From an uncultured bacterium (lineage in GTDB: Bacteria; Krumholzibacteriota; Krumholzibacteriia; LZORAL124-64-63): a DNA stretch of 64,000 bases. Location of the stretch: positions 1 to 64,000 of the forward strand of contig CALEMW010000139.1 of assembly GCA_937910695.1 (NCBI GenBank), given 5' to 3'. Each line of letters begins with the position of its first letter. Within the stretch, counting starts at the first letter, position 1. This document shows, in pieces, positions 1 to 8,430 of this stretch. Under the pieces are notes generated by a model. That model ran no database searches and was not told the origin of the DNA. It saw nothing but the letters and a program-made list of their open reading frames with translations. The translations under genes and the position numbers were made by a program.

Positions 1-18
1 GCCCCCCCCATTGAACGA

Positions 19-41
19 GGCCCCGGGCACAGCCCGGGGCC
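19..41. terminator. Hairpin at window edge, possible terminator
   Basis: A perfect 10-bp inverted repeat (GGCCCCGGGC and its complement) surrounds a 3-nt ACA loop and is flanked by ATTG/CAAT. It may end a gene lying left of the window. No clear T-run follows on either strand, so the role is uncertain. Confidence 0.4.
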
Positions 42-67
42 AATGTTGCCCCAACCCCACGTTCAAG

Positions 68-124
68 GAAAACTGAAGGGCCGTCAGAATCGATGTCAGG
101 CTGTTTCGATTCTGACGGCCCTTC
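68..124 (-). terminator. Rho-independent terminator of the selenoprotein gene
   Basis: A 19-bp inverted repeat (75-93 with 106-124) around a 12-nt loop lies just past the minus-strand stop codon at 134-136. Read on the minus strand it is followed by CAGTTTTCC, giving the usual stem plus U-tract. Confidence 0.8.
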
Positions 125-133
125 TGTTTTCCT

Positions 134-2725
134 CTACTTGAGGAGCGTCATCTCCTTGACACTCCGGAAAGCCCCAGAAGAAAGACGCAGGAAATACGTG
201 CCGCTGCCTACAGGCTGACCGCGGCCGTCGTTGCCGTTCCACTGAATGCTGTGAGTGCCGGCGGGCATGTCCTGGTTCAGCAGGACCTTCACCAGACGAC
301 CACTGACATCGTACACCTGCGCGGTCGTGCGGCCGGGTCGCGGCAGCTCGAAGGCGAATGTGGTCAGCGGGTTGAACGGGTTGGGATAATTGGAGTGCAG
401 TGCATACTGCGCCGGAGTATCGCCTGTGTCGCTGTCTTCGACACCCGTCGACACATCTTCGTTCAGCTCGATGAGCTGATCGATAGGCACACCGGAGAAG
501 TTCTGGACCGTACCGGAGGGCCAGGTGATCACCAAGGACTCGACAGACGTCGCGGTCCCGAGACCGAACTCCACATCCAGGGAGTTCTGGGAGCAGTAAC
601 CCGAACCGGCGGTCACTTCCCTCCTCTGGGTCACTCCGCCTGTGGTGAGTTCGACGATCGTGCCGATGGCCGAAACGTTGGATGTCGTTCCTGTCAGCCG
701 CAGATGCAGCCAGTGGTTTCCGTTATCCAGGTCGTTCTGCATCAGGACGTTCGAACTTCCGGCGTTGACCAGATAGAGATCCAGGTCGCCGTCGCCGTCG
801 GTGTCGCCCCAGGCAGCACCACGGGCCGCGCCGCCGGCTTCGTCGATTCCCAGCGGAATCACGACGAAGACGCCGCCACCCTGATTCAGCAGCAGACGGT
901 CGTACTGTCCGCTCTTGGCCTGGTAGAGATCGAGGTCGCCGTCGTTGTCGTAGTCGGCCCAGGCCACGCCGCGGGTGTTGGCTACGGCCGAAGCCGGCGT
1001 GCCGATGGCGGGCACAAAGGAAGTCCCCGCCATGTTGCGGACCAGGCGGTCCGACGAACCGTCGACGGCCGCATAGAGATCCATGTCGCCGTCGTGGTCG
1101 TAATCCGCCCACGCACAACCTGAACCATTGCCTGGATTGTTGATGGTGCTGTTGGAGAACTCATAGAAGCCGAAGGATCCGGCGTTCTCGAACAGACGAT
1201 CCTGGCCCGAACGGGTCGTGAAGAAGAGGTCGGAGTCGCCGTCGTTGTCGAAATCGACCCAGGTCGGGCAGGCGCTGTTGCCGGCATCGTTGACGCCTCC
1301 GCTGGACTCCAGGAAGAGCCAGTCGAGGCCGAGAGGGCCATAAGCCTTGTACAGGACGTTGGCCGCTCCGGTGTTGCAGAGATAGACGTCGACCATGCCA
1401 TCGAGATTGTAGTCGGCCCAAGCCACGCCGGCACCGGGGCCCGTGTTGCCGATGGTGCCCATGTTGGCGCCGACGAAGGAACCGCCGTCGTTGCGGACCA
1501 GCAGGTTGGCCTCGCCGTTCTTCGACAGGTAGTAGTCGAGGTCGCCGTCGTTGTCGTAGTCGGCCCAGGCGGCCGCCATACCGGCTCCGACGTCGGCGGT
1601 CACGCCCGCGGCGACGTTGGTGAAGGTATGCCCGCCGTCGTTCCGCAACAGCAGATCCGCTTCACCGGTGTTGATGACTTGGATGTCGAGGTCGGAATCG
1701 CCGTCGAAATCGATGATGGCGACGCCGCTGCCCTGACCGTTGTAGCCCAGGCTTCCGGTGGCCAACGCAGTGAAGGGACCACCCACGTAAGTACCGGTGA
1801 ACGTCAACGAGCCGTCCTGAATCATCGTGTCGGTGAAGCTCACGGGGTCGGGAGATTCCCAACCGGGAACGTCGCCGTAAGTGACCGTGTAGTCGCCCTC
1901 GTCGAAAACTGCGAGGATGCGCCCATCGACGCCCACGATGTTGTAGCCGTTGGGGCCGGTCAGGGTCCACTCGGCACCGAGGCCGGCAGGAGCGGTGGCC
2001 ACGGTGATCGTGCCGACATAGTTGGGCACGGCCTTGGTCGCCTGAACCACCTGTTTCTGACCGATGCTGCTCTGAACCCAGACGACGACTTCCACATCGT
2101 CGGGCTTCCAGCCGGGATCGAGGGTGAAGGTCCTGTTGATGGACACGGTTTCACCCGGGGCGGTGATGGTCAGCACTTCGTCGGCCAACATCATCCGCGC
2201 CATGTTGGCGTGGTTGTGCACATCGTCTTCGATGACACAGAAATGCACCACGTTGTTGGTGGTGGTCACCGACTGATCCACGGTGATCTGCACGTTGACC
2301 GAGGCGTCGCTGCCGCTCGCCGCATAGGATGCGATCATCACCAGGGGTGATGGGGTCGCCAGATTGCTCGACACGTGGGGATCGTAGTAGGGGAACATGG
2401 TTCCACTGGAGAGCCCGCCCGATTCCCGGTCCACGCCGTCGAAGCTGGCGGAAGGCGTGCCGGTAAAACCGTAGGTGCCGCTGAACTGGTTGCTACCGAA
2501 CGGAGTCGTGTACGGTGATGTGAGGTACCAGGTGATCTGAACGAACTCGGAGCTGTTGTAAGCCGCTTCAAGACCGATGAAGCCCGCGACCGCGGACGGA
2601 CAGTAGGGTCAGCCATCGGCGGTGAACAATTCACCGAGGACTGTTCGAGGAGCTGCGTAGGACGTGGCGACGAATCCAGTCAGCCCAAGGGCGAGCAGAC
2701 TGAGTACGAGAAGCGACTTCCGCAT
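134..2725 (-). CDS. Secreted selenoprotein: Omp28-like thioredoxin domain (Sec39-P-Y-C42) + FG-GAP repeats + ASPIC/UnbV + FlgD-like sorting domain
   Basis: The frame is open from an ATG at 2725 (SD GGAGG, 7 nt upstream) to the stop at 134, apart from one in-frame TGA at 2609-2611. Reading that TGA as selenocysteine gives 863 residues: signal peptide (MRKSLLVLSLLALGLTGFVA), then LGELFTADG-U-PYCPSA, where U takes the first Cys of a thioredoxin-type CxxC. Next come GFTGTPSASFDG and an Ig-like part ending in VVQATKA, as in Omp28-related proteins. Many DNDGDLD FG-GAP/VCBS repeats follow, then an ASPIC/UnbV domain and a C-terminal FlgD-like domain (NYPNPFNP). A GGUC-capped hairpin sits right after the UGA. 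The protein is probably exported to the surface, where the Sec-Cys pair would do thiol/disulfide chemistry (inference). A conventional caller would start at GTG 2434 and lose the signal peptide and redox motif. selA, selB, selC and selD are not in the window. Confidence 0.85.
2581..2611 (-). promoter_or_regulatory. Sec UGA codon with bacterial SECIS-like hairpin
   Basis: After the UGA (2611-2609) the mRNA can form a 6-bp stem, GUCCGC with GCGGGC (one G-U pair), closed by a GGUC tetraloop. The loop begins 18 nt after the UGA. In E. coli fdhF, whose SECIS apical loop also contains GGUC, it begins 19 nt after the UGA. I see no obvious bulged U as in fdhF, so binding by SelB is inferred from loop sequence and spacing. 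Confidence 0.7.
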
Positions 2726-2737
2726 GGAGGGGCCTCC
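2726..2737 (-). promoter_or_regulatory. Ribosome binding site inside a small inverted repeat
   Basis: The Shine-Dalgarno GGAGG of the selenoprotein gene is followed after CC by its complement CCTCC, directly before the ATG. A GGAG-GCCC-CTCC mini-hairpin could mask it. This is a short motif and may be chance. Confidence 0.35.
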
Positions 2738-2869
2738 GTTCGGATGTTTTAGGTCAGGCGGGGTCTTCTGTAATAATAGCATTATCCGGTAGGACTTCGA
2801 AAGCCCTATCTATCTTCGATATTATGAAAATGATATCCAGAATGGCGGCAGCACCAGTATTGGCAGGCT

Positions 2870-4156
2870 TTACTTGAGAACCCGGACGACCATCCCATAG
2901 CGGAACGGCTCACGCGGCGGGGTCATGTTCCACGACCCGAAGGCGTGACTTCCGTCGGTCCCATAGACGAGCCTATACTCCCCTGCCGGCAGATCCAGAA
3001 CACCGTGATAGCGACGGTTCTTTTCCGCTCCTCCCGCAGGCTCCGTATTGGACCAGTTCATGGCCCAGACGACTTGACCATTGCCGCGATCGAGGATCTT
3101 GCCGCCATCGAACATCGAACGCCGGCTGCCCTCGCCGAGGGCATCGACCTGAATGCGTACGGGATGCTCGAAGGCCACATCGTGGAGCATGTCTGTGTCA
3201 TCCCCGACGCGAAGCCAACGGACAAGAACGGAGGCATCGAGGTCGGGGTCGAAGGTGTCGAGAATCACCAGGGCATTCGCATCGACCGCATCGACGAGCA
3301 GACCCCATTGCCGGGGGTCAGCCGGTGGGCGATCATTCCAGTCATCCCAGGCGTGTGAGGAATCGGTGGCGTAGGATATGCGGTAGGTACCGGGATCAAC
3401 AGGCACTTCCCCACTCCAGTGCGCGTTCTTGACGGCTCCGCCGGCGGCCGAGCATCGGGTCGCATCCATGACCCAGATGGGATCGCCGGTCACAGCGTCT
3501 TCGATCCAGCCCATGTCGAAGAGACCACCGTCGCTGCGCTCGCCGCAGACAGCAATGCGCAGGGTCGTCGGACTCAAGACCCGGACCAGTGATTCGCGGG
3601 TTTCCGCGTCTCCCACGGGCGCCAAGACTACCTGGGCCTCGAGAGGCGGCATGGCATCGATGAGCTGGATCACGCCCCCCGTGGTTTCGAGTCGGAAACT
3701 GCAGCGGGCGGCGTACAGATCCGGATTCTTACCTGGATCGTCGCTGCGAAGGATATCGGCCAGATCGTTGAAGACCCGACTCAGCTCCTTGAAAGGATGG
3801 GACGATCTCCCCCAGTGTCCCCCAGGATAGAGATAGGCCACATAGGCTCCGGCGTCGAGCCTCACCCTGTCATCAGCGCCGATCAGATAGCGTTGTCCTG
3901 CTGCAGGTTTCCAAGCAGACTTGTCCAGGGACCAGACCGTGCGGCCTTGATCGTCGACGATCCAGGCTGAAGCGTAGAGATCATTGCTGAATTTGCCTCT
4001 GATACCCACGGCCTCCACATCGACGTCGCTCACGCGGTCAAGATGAAAGGTCTGCATCTCGAGGACTCTGGCGCGACGGCCGACGAGTTCGACGCTGCCG
4101 GCCGTTGCCGTCGCGGCCGCGATGGTCAACAGTCCGATCATGCAGAACGTTTTCAT
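2870..4156 (-). CDS. Secreted protein of unknown function with internal repeats
   Basis: The start at 4156 (MKTFCMIGLLTIAAATATAG) has GAGGAG 6 nt upstream and begins a clear signal peptide, giving 428 residues. I do not recognise the family. A similar unit recurs: (K/E)N..(W/Y)(S/H)G.(V/L)..(D/P)(P/A)G.YR(I/L).Y.TD(S/G)SHA is seen twice (for example YRLVYGTDGSHAFGSWN near the C-terminus), with a weaker third copy near residues 80-110 (LDAGAYVAYLYPGGHW). Trp and Asp are frequent. The protein is all-beta in appearance and without the FlgD-like sorting domain of its neighbours. It is divergent from the trp operon, with about 230 bp between them. Confidence 0.75.
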   Translation of the reverse strand: MKTFCMIGLLTIAAATATAGSVELVGRRARVLEMQTFHLDRVSDVDVEAVGIRGKFSNDLYASAWIVDDQGRTVWSLDKSAWKPAAGQRYLIGADDRVRLDAGAYVAYLYPGGHWGRSSHPFKELSRVFNDLADILRSDDPGKNPDLYAARCSFRLETTGGVIQLIDAMPPLEAQVVLAPVGDAETRESLVRVLSPTTLRIAVCGERSDGGLFDMGWIEDAVTGDPIWVMDATRCSAAGGAVKNAHWSGEVPVDPGTYRISYATDSSHAWDDWNDRPPADPRQWGLLVDAVDANALVILDTFDPDLDASVLVRWLRVGDDTDMLHDVAFEHPVRIQVDALGEGSRRSMFDGGKILDRGNGQVVWAMNWSNTEPAGGAEKNRRYHGVLDLPAGEYRLVYGTDGSHAFGSWNMTPPREPFRYGMVVRVLK

Positions 4157-4273
4157 TGCGGTCTCCTCATCGGTCACTTCGGTCTCTCAACACGTCGTCC
4201 CCATACGCCCGGAACGGGCAATCGTTGCAACCGGACGGAAGTTACCCTGGAAACCACTGCATGTCGACAGAGC

Positions 4274-4302
4274 TTGACGCTCGACGTGTCTTCGAGTATG
4301 CT
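4274..4302 (+). promoter_or_regulatory. Sigma70-type promoter of the trp operon
   Basis: TTGACG (4274-4279) and TATGCT (4297-4302) are separated by exactly 17 nt, 81 bp before the leader peptide start. Transcription would begin near 4309. No obvious TrpR operator palindrome overlaps it; regulation seems to rest on the attenuator downstream. Confidence 0.75.
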
Positions 4303-4383
4303 CATTCACGGTTCGAGTCAATTCACGGCTTCCCGACAACCCGCGAGGTGGTCGGACAGGCCCGAGAGAACGAGGCGACTACG

Positions 4384-4476
4384 ATGGACACGATCCGCAC
4401 CAGCTGGCAGTGGTGTTGGCGATGGTCGAAAGACCACCGCCGGTTGGATGTGTCCGCCACTCGAATCGCGATCTGA
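4384..4476 (+). CDS. trpL: trp operon leader peptide (W-x-W-x-W-x-W)
   Basis: This is a 30-residue ORF with a GAGG motif 8 nt before its ATG. It lies between a sigma70-like promoter and trpE. Residues 7-14 read SWQWCWRW, four Trp codons in seven, followed by a basic stretch (KDHRR). This is the layout of a ribosome-mediated attenuation sensor: when charged tRNA-Trp is short, ribosomes stall on the TGG codons and the downstream terminator does not form. The stop codon is 22 nt before the terminator stem. The peptide itself has no expected function. Confidence 0.88.
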   Translation: MDTIRTSWQWCWRWSKDHRRLDVSATRIAI

Positions 4477-4501
4477 CTCAGATCACAAGCGAGACCCGGC
4501 G
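4438..4501 (+). promoter_or_regulatory. Candidate antiterminator pairing of the trp leader
   Basis: CGCCGG at 4438-4443 is complementary to CCGGCG at 4496-4501, which overlaps the first bases of the terminator stem (4499-4510). Pairing of these segments would compete with the terminator. Six base pairs is weak evidence; a folding calculation could find a better alternative. Confidence 0.35.
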
Positions 4502-4536
4502 ACCCTCCATCCGACGATGGGGGGTCGCTTCGTTCT
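4499..4536 (+). terminator. trp attenuator (intrinsic terminator)
   Basis: A 12-bp stem (4499-4510 with 4517-4528, one G-U pair) with a 6-nt CCGACG loop is followed by TTCGTTCT. It lies between the leader peptide and trpE, the position expected for an attenuator. Confidence 0.82.
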
Positions 4537-4582
4537 ATGCCGTTCACAGGGCTCCGCCCGTTCAACCGATCACGAGGTTACG

Positions 4583-6046
4583 ATGACGCAGCCGACGCTC
4601 CAGGATTTCCGCACCGCAACCGCCGCCGGCCGGCGCCCGCCGCTGCGGCTGTGCATTCCCGCCGATCTTGAGACGCCGGTTTCCGCCTATCTCAAGCTCC
4701 GCGACCACGGCGCCTGCTTCCTGCTCGAGAGTGTGGAGCAGGGCGTGCAGAGAGGCCGCTATTCGTTCATCGGACTCGGGCCCTGCCTCGAGATCCGTCA
4801 ATGCGACGATGTGGTGACCACGACATCCCCCGACGGCGATGTGACGACGGCTCCGGTGTCCGACGATCTGTTCACTGCGGTGCGCGAGGCGCTGGCGGCG
4901 ACCGCCGCCGGCCTGCCCCGCGACGTGCCGGGCCCCTTCGGGGGCGCGGTCGGCTATATCGGCTACGACATCGTGCGTCATTTCGAACCCGTACCCATTC
5001 CGGACGGCGACGCCGAAGACGATTACCGCTTCCTCATTCCGGTCACCATGGCGGTCTTCGACCACGTGAAGTCGGAGATCGAGCTGCTCGTCCTGCCCAC
5101 CGACGGAAGCGACGAGTCCTACGCCAAGGCCGAAGCTAGACTCCAGGAACTCCTTGCGGCCCTCGATACACCCCTGCGCCATACCGAACGCCGCGGCTCT
5201 GGCACTGCCGAACCGGCGGCCAAGGGCAACGTGACCGATGAAGAATACCAAGCCATGGTCCGGCGCGCCCAGGAGCACATCGCAGCCGGCGACGCTTTCC
5301 AGATCGTCCTGTCCCAGCGCCTGACGGGTGAGACCTCCGTCGCCCCGTTCCAGATCTACCGTTCGCTGCGGATCCTCAATCCCTCACCCTACCTCTACTT
5401 CCTCGACTTCGGGGACAGCCAGGTTATCGGCTCCTCGCCCGAGCTGCTCGTGAGCAAGGAGGGCGACATCGTCGCAGTCAACCCCATCGCCGGAACACGT
5501 CCTCGCGGCGAAGACGCCGCCCGGGACCAAGCGCTTGTCGGCGAACTGCTCGCAGACGAAAAGGAGCGGGCCGAACACGTCATGCTCGTCGACCTGGGAC
5601 GAAACGATCTGGGCCGCGTGTGCGAAATCGGATCGGTGACCACGACATCGTTCATGGTCGTCGAGAAATACTCCCACGTCATGCACATCGTCTCCCGAGT
5701 GGAAGGGCGTTTACGCGGAGGACTCGACGCCTACGACCTGCTGCGGGCCACCTTCCCTGCCGGCACGGTGTCCGGCGCCCCGAAGATCCGGGCCATGCAA
5801 CTCATTTCGGAGATCGAGGGACAGCGCCGGGGCGCATATGCCGGCGCTGTCGGCTACTTCGGCGCCCACGGAGACATGGACCTCTGCATCGGCATCCGCA
5901 CGCTCTTCATGCAAGGCGGACACTACCATCTGCAGGCCGGGGCGGGAATCGTCGCCGATTCCGATCCGGCCAGCGAGTACCAAGAGACTCTGAACAAGAT
6001 CCGCGCGCTGGCCAAGGCCGTCGCGATCGCCGAGGAAGGGCTGTAG
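4583..6046 (+). CDS. trpE: Anthranilate synthase component I
   Basis: TrpE converts chorismate to anthranilate using ammonia from TrpG, the committed step of tryptophan synthesis. The 487-residue protein starts at ATG 4583, 5-8 nt after GAGG; the longer upstream frame would run through the leader peptide region and attenuator and is not credible. The chorismate-binding half is clear: LSQRL, FSSPELLV-like GSSPELLV, NPIAGTRPRG, LVDLGRNDLGRV, FPAGTVSGAPKIRAMQLI and the C-terminal GAGIVADSDPASEYQET. The N-terminal part (LLESVEQG, RYSFIG) carries the ESxxxxxRYS-type tryptophan feedback region. trpG begins 2 nt after its stop. Confidence 0.97.
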   Translation: MTQPTLQDFRTATAAGRRPPLRLCIPADLETPVSAYLKLRDHGACFLLESVEQGVQRGRYSFIGLGPCLEIRQCDDVVTTTSPDGDVTTAPVSDDLFTAVREALAATAAGLPRDVPGPFGGAVGYIGYDIVRHFEPVPIPDGDAEDDYRFLIPVTMAVFDHVKSEIELLVLPTDGSDESYAKAEARLQELLAALDTPLRHTERRGSGTAEPAAKGNVTDEEYQAMVRRAQEHIAAGDAFQIVLSQRLTGETSVAPFQIYRSLRILNPSPYLYFLDFGDSQVIGSSPELLVSKEGDIVAVNPIAGTRPRGEDAARDQALVGELLADEKERAEHVMLVDLGRNDLGRVCEIGSVTTTSFMVVEKYSHVMHIVSRVEGRLRGGLDAYDLLRATFPAGTVSGAPKIRAMQLISEIEGQRRGAYAGAVGYFGAHGDMDLCIGIRTLFMQGGHYHLQAGAGIVADSDPASEYQETLNKIRALAKAVAIAEEGL

Positions 6047-6047
6047 C

Positions 6048-6638
6048 ATGCATCTTCTCATCGATAACTACGACTCGTTCACCTACAACATCGTGCAGGC
6101 CCTCGGGGAGCTCGGCGCCGTCGTACGGGTCGAACGCAACGACGCCCTGACCGCGGCCGAAGCCGAGGCCCTGAATCCAGAGTCGCTCATCGTGTCGCCG
6201 GGACCAGGCACTCCGGACGATGCAGGCATCTCCGTTGATCTGATCCGCCGTCTGACGGGCCGCGTACCGATCCTGGGCATCTGCCTCGGGCACCAATCCA
6301 TCGTGGCGGCCAGCGGCGGCGCCATCACCCGTGCCGACCGCGTCATGCACGGCAAGACGTCCCACGTGTACCACGACGGGCGGACCATCTACGACGGGCT
6401 GTCGAACCCCTTCGTGGCCACGCGCTACCACTCGCTGCTGGTGCGCGAAGACGACCTGCCCGACGACCTCGAAGTGGCGTCCTACACGTCAGCGGGAGAA
6501 ATCATGGGCGTGCGTCATCGCTCGGCGTTCGTCGAGGGCGTCCAGTTCCACCCCGAGTCGATCCTCTCGGTGGAGGGGAAGGACCTTTTGGCCAACTTCC
6601 TGCGCCGCGTCGCAGCCGTCCCCGGAGGAGTCCGATGA
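6048..6638 (+). CDS. trpG: Anthranilate synthase component II (glutamine amidotransferase)
   Basis: This 196-residue class I glutamine amidotransferase supplies ammonia to TrpE. It begins with the standard LLIDNYDSFTYNIVQ, has the oxyanion-hole segment SPGPGTPDDAG, the nucleophile Cys in GICLGHQ, and the His/Glu of the triad in GVQFHPES. It is a free subunit, not fused to TrpE or TrpD. Its stop overlaps the trpD start by 4 nt (ATGA). Confidence 0.96.
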   Translation: MHLLIDNYDSFTYNIVQALGELGAVVRVERNDALTAAEAEALNPESLIVSPGPGTPDDAGISVDLIRRLTGRVPILGICLGHQSIVAASGGAITRADRVMHGKTSHVYHDGRTIYDGLSNPFVATRYHSLLVREDDLPDDLEVASYTSAGEIMGVRHRSAFVEGVQFHPESILSVEGKDLLANFLRRVAAVPGGVR

Positions 6639-7663
6639 TCCGTGAAGCCATCGAGCACGTGCTCGCCGGCAACGACCTCGACCGCTCAACGGCACGGGCC
6701 GTCATGGACCGCCTGATGTCTGGAGAGGTATCTCCGGTACGGATCGCCGCCCTGTTGACGGCGCTGCGCGCCAAAGGTGAAAGCGTTGCGGAGATCACAG
6801 GCTTCGCCGAGGCCATGCGCGGCCGCGCCGAACGTGTGACCCTCAAGCGCGGCGACGCCGTCGACACCTGCGGCACCGGTGGCGACGGCGGCGGCACTTT
6901 CAATATTTCCACGGCAGCGGCTTTCGTGGCGGCGGGCGCTGGAGCCGCGGTGGCCAAGCACGGCAACCGGGCCGTCTCGAGCCGCAGCGGCAGCGCCGAC
7001 GTCCTCGAGGCCCTGGGCGTGAACCTGAACATCTCCCCCGTCCGCGCCGGTGCGCTGATCGACGAGATCGGTCTGGGCTTTCTCTTCGCCCCGGCTCACC
7101 ATCCGGCCATGAAGCACGTGGCGCCGGTGCGGCGGGAACTCGGACTCAGGACTGTCTTCAACGTCCTCGGCCCACTCACCAATCCGGCGGGTGTGAAGCG
7201 GCAGGTCATCGGCGTGTTCGCCGGCGGCCTCTGTGAGCCTCTGGCGCGTGTGTTGGCCGAACTGGGTGCCGAGCGTGCGTTTGTGGTGCACGGTCAGGAC
7301 GGACTGGACGAAGTCTCGCTCACGTCGCCGACCCTTGTAGCCGAACTGAGGGACGGCGAGGTCAAGCTCTCCACGTTCCAACCTGAAGACATGGGCCTGA
7401 CACTCTGTTCCGCCGCCGATTTGACCGGCGGGACGCCGGAACAGAATGCCACGATCCTCACGGCGATCCTCGACGGAGAGAAGGGGCCGCGCACCGACGC
7501 CGTGCTGCTCAACGCGGCCTTCGCCCTGACAGCAGCCGGCGTGGTGGACGGTGTGGCGGACGGACTGAATGCTGCCAGGGACGCCGTGGCCGATGGCCGC
7601 GCCGCTTGCGTGCTCTCCGCACTGCGTGAGGCTACGAACAACGATACGGAGGTCGGTTCATGA
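6635..7663 (+). CDS. trpD: Anthranilate phosphoribosyltransferase
   Basis: TrpD transfers phosphoribose from PRPP to anthranilate. The 342-residue protein shows the PRPP-binding glycine-rich loop DTCGTGGDGGGTFNIST, KHGNRAVSSRSGSADVLEALG, FLFAPAHHPAMKHV and FNVLGPLTNPA, all typical of the family and at normal length. GGAGGAG precedes the ATG, and both ends overlap their neighbours by ATGA, pointing to translational coupling. Confidence 0.97.
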   Translation: MIREAIEHVLAGNDLDRSTARAVMDRLMSGEVSPVRIAALLTALRAKGESVAEITGFAEAMRGRAERVTLKRGDAVDTCGTGGDGGGTFNISTAAAFVAAGAGAAVAKHGNRAVSSRSGSADVLEALGVNLNISPVRAGALIDEIGLGFLFAPAHHPAMKHVAPVRRELGLRTVFNVLGPLTNPAGVKRQVIGVFAGGLCEPLARVLAELGAERAFVVHGQDGLDEVSLTSPTLVAELRDGEVKLSTFQPEDMGLTLCSAADLTGGTPEQNATILTAILDGEKGPRTDAVLLNAAFALTAAGVVDGVADGLNAARDAVADGRAACVLSALREATNNDTEVGS

Positions 7664-8430
7664 CGGGATTTCTCGCCGCGGTAGTGGACGATAAGATCCG
7701 CGAAATCGCCGAGCTCACGGCGTACGAACACAGCGCTGCGTTCACCCGGACCGGATCGCCTCCTCGAGGCTTCGCCGCTGCGGTCGCCGACGGTGGCATC
7801 ATCGCCGAACTGAAGCGGCGATCCCCGACGGTCGCATCCTTCCCCCGCGGCGACGACCCGTTGGCCCAGGCGCTGACCTATGCGGCCCACGGTGCTGCTG
7901 CGGTCTCCATCGTCACCGACACGCCGCGCTTCGGCATGGTGCTTGCCGAAGTCGCGACCGTCCGGGATGCAATCGCGCTGCCGGTGCTGGTGAAGGACTT
8001 CCTGATCGATGTGGTGCAGGTGCGGGCCGCCTGGGCCGCCGGCGCCGATGCTGTGCTGCTGATCGCCCGCATCGTCGACGATGCCCGCCTCGCCGAACTC
8101 CATGCCGAGGCGAAGGCCCTGGGGCTCGACGCCCTGGTCGAGTGCCACGACGAAGCCGACCTGGAGAAGGCTCGGCGCCTGGGCGCGCCGCTGGTGGGCA
8201 TCAACAGCCGCGACCTCGACACCCTGCACATGTCCGCTGGCGGCATGGAGCGGATGATCGCCCTGAAACCCGAAGGCTGCCTGATGGTGGCCGAAAGCGG
8301 TATGACCTGCCGCGACGACATAGAGACCATGGCGGCCCTGGGCGCCGACGCCTTCCTGATCGGCAGCGCTCTTCTTGCGGCCGACGACCCCGGACACCTG
8401 CTCGACCAACTGAGGGGAGCGACACGATGA
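7660..8430 (+). CDS. trpC: Indole-3-glycerol phosphate synthase
   Basis: TrpC closes CdRP to indole-3-glycerol phosphate. This 256-residue TIM barrel shows IIAELKRRSPT (catalytic Glu/Lys region), SIVTDTPRFG, LPVLVKDFLID (catalytic Lys), DAVLLIARI, VECHDEADL, GINSRDLDTL, MVAESGM and FLIGSALL. It is monofunctional, with TrpF encoded separately just after it (4-nt overlap). Catalytic Lys is in VKDF. Confidence 0.96.
   Translation: MTGFLAAVVDDKIREIAELTAYEHSAAFTRTGSPPRGFAAAVADGGIIAELKRRSPTVASFPRGDDPLAQALTYAAHGAAAVSIVTDTPRFGMVLAEVATVRDAIALPVLVKDFLIDVVQVRAAWAAGADAVLLIARIVDDARLAELHAEAKALGLDALVECHDEADLEKARRLGAPLVGINSRDLDTLHMSAGGMERMIALKPEGCLMVAESGMTCRDDIETMAALGADAFLIGSALLAADDPGHLLDQLRGATR

Noticed and set aside
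2609-2725. A separate 38-residue secreted peptide ending at the TGA, with a second gene starting at GTG 2434
   Set aside because: The peptide is a signal peptide plus the start of a thioredoxin-like fold, and the frame continues through the TGA with family-like sequence. No ribosome binding site precedes GTG 2434.
4043-4582. N-terminal extension of TrpE by 180 codons
   Set aside because: It would read through the promoter, leader peptide region and terminator in another frame, with no similarity to TrpE; ATG 4583 has its own ribosome binding site.
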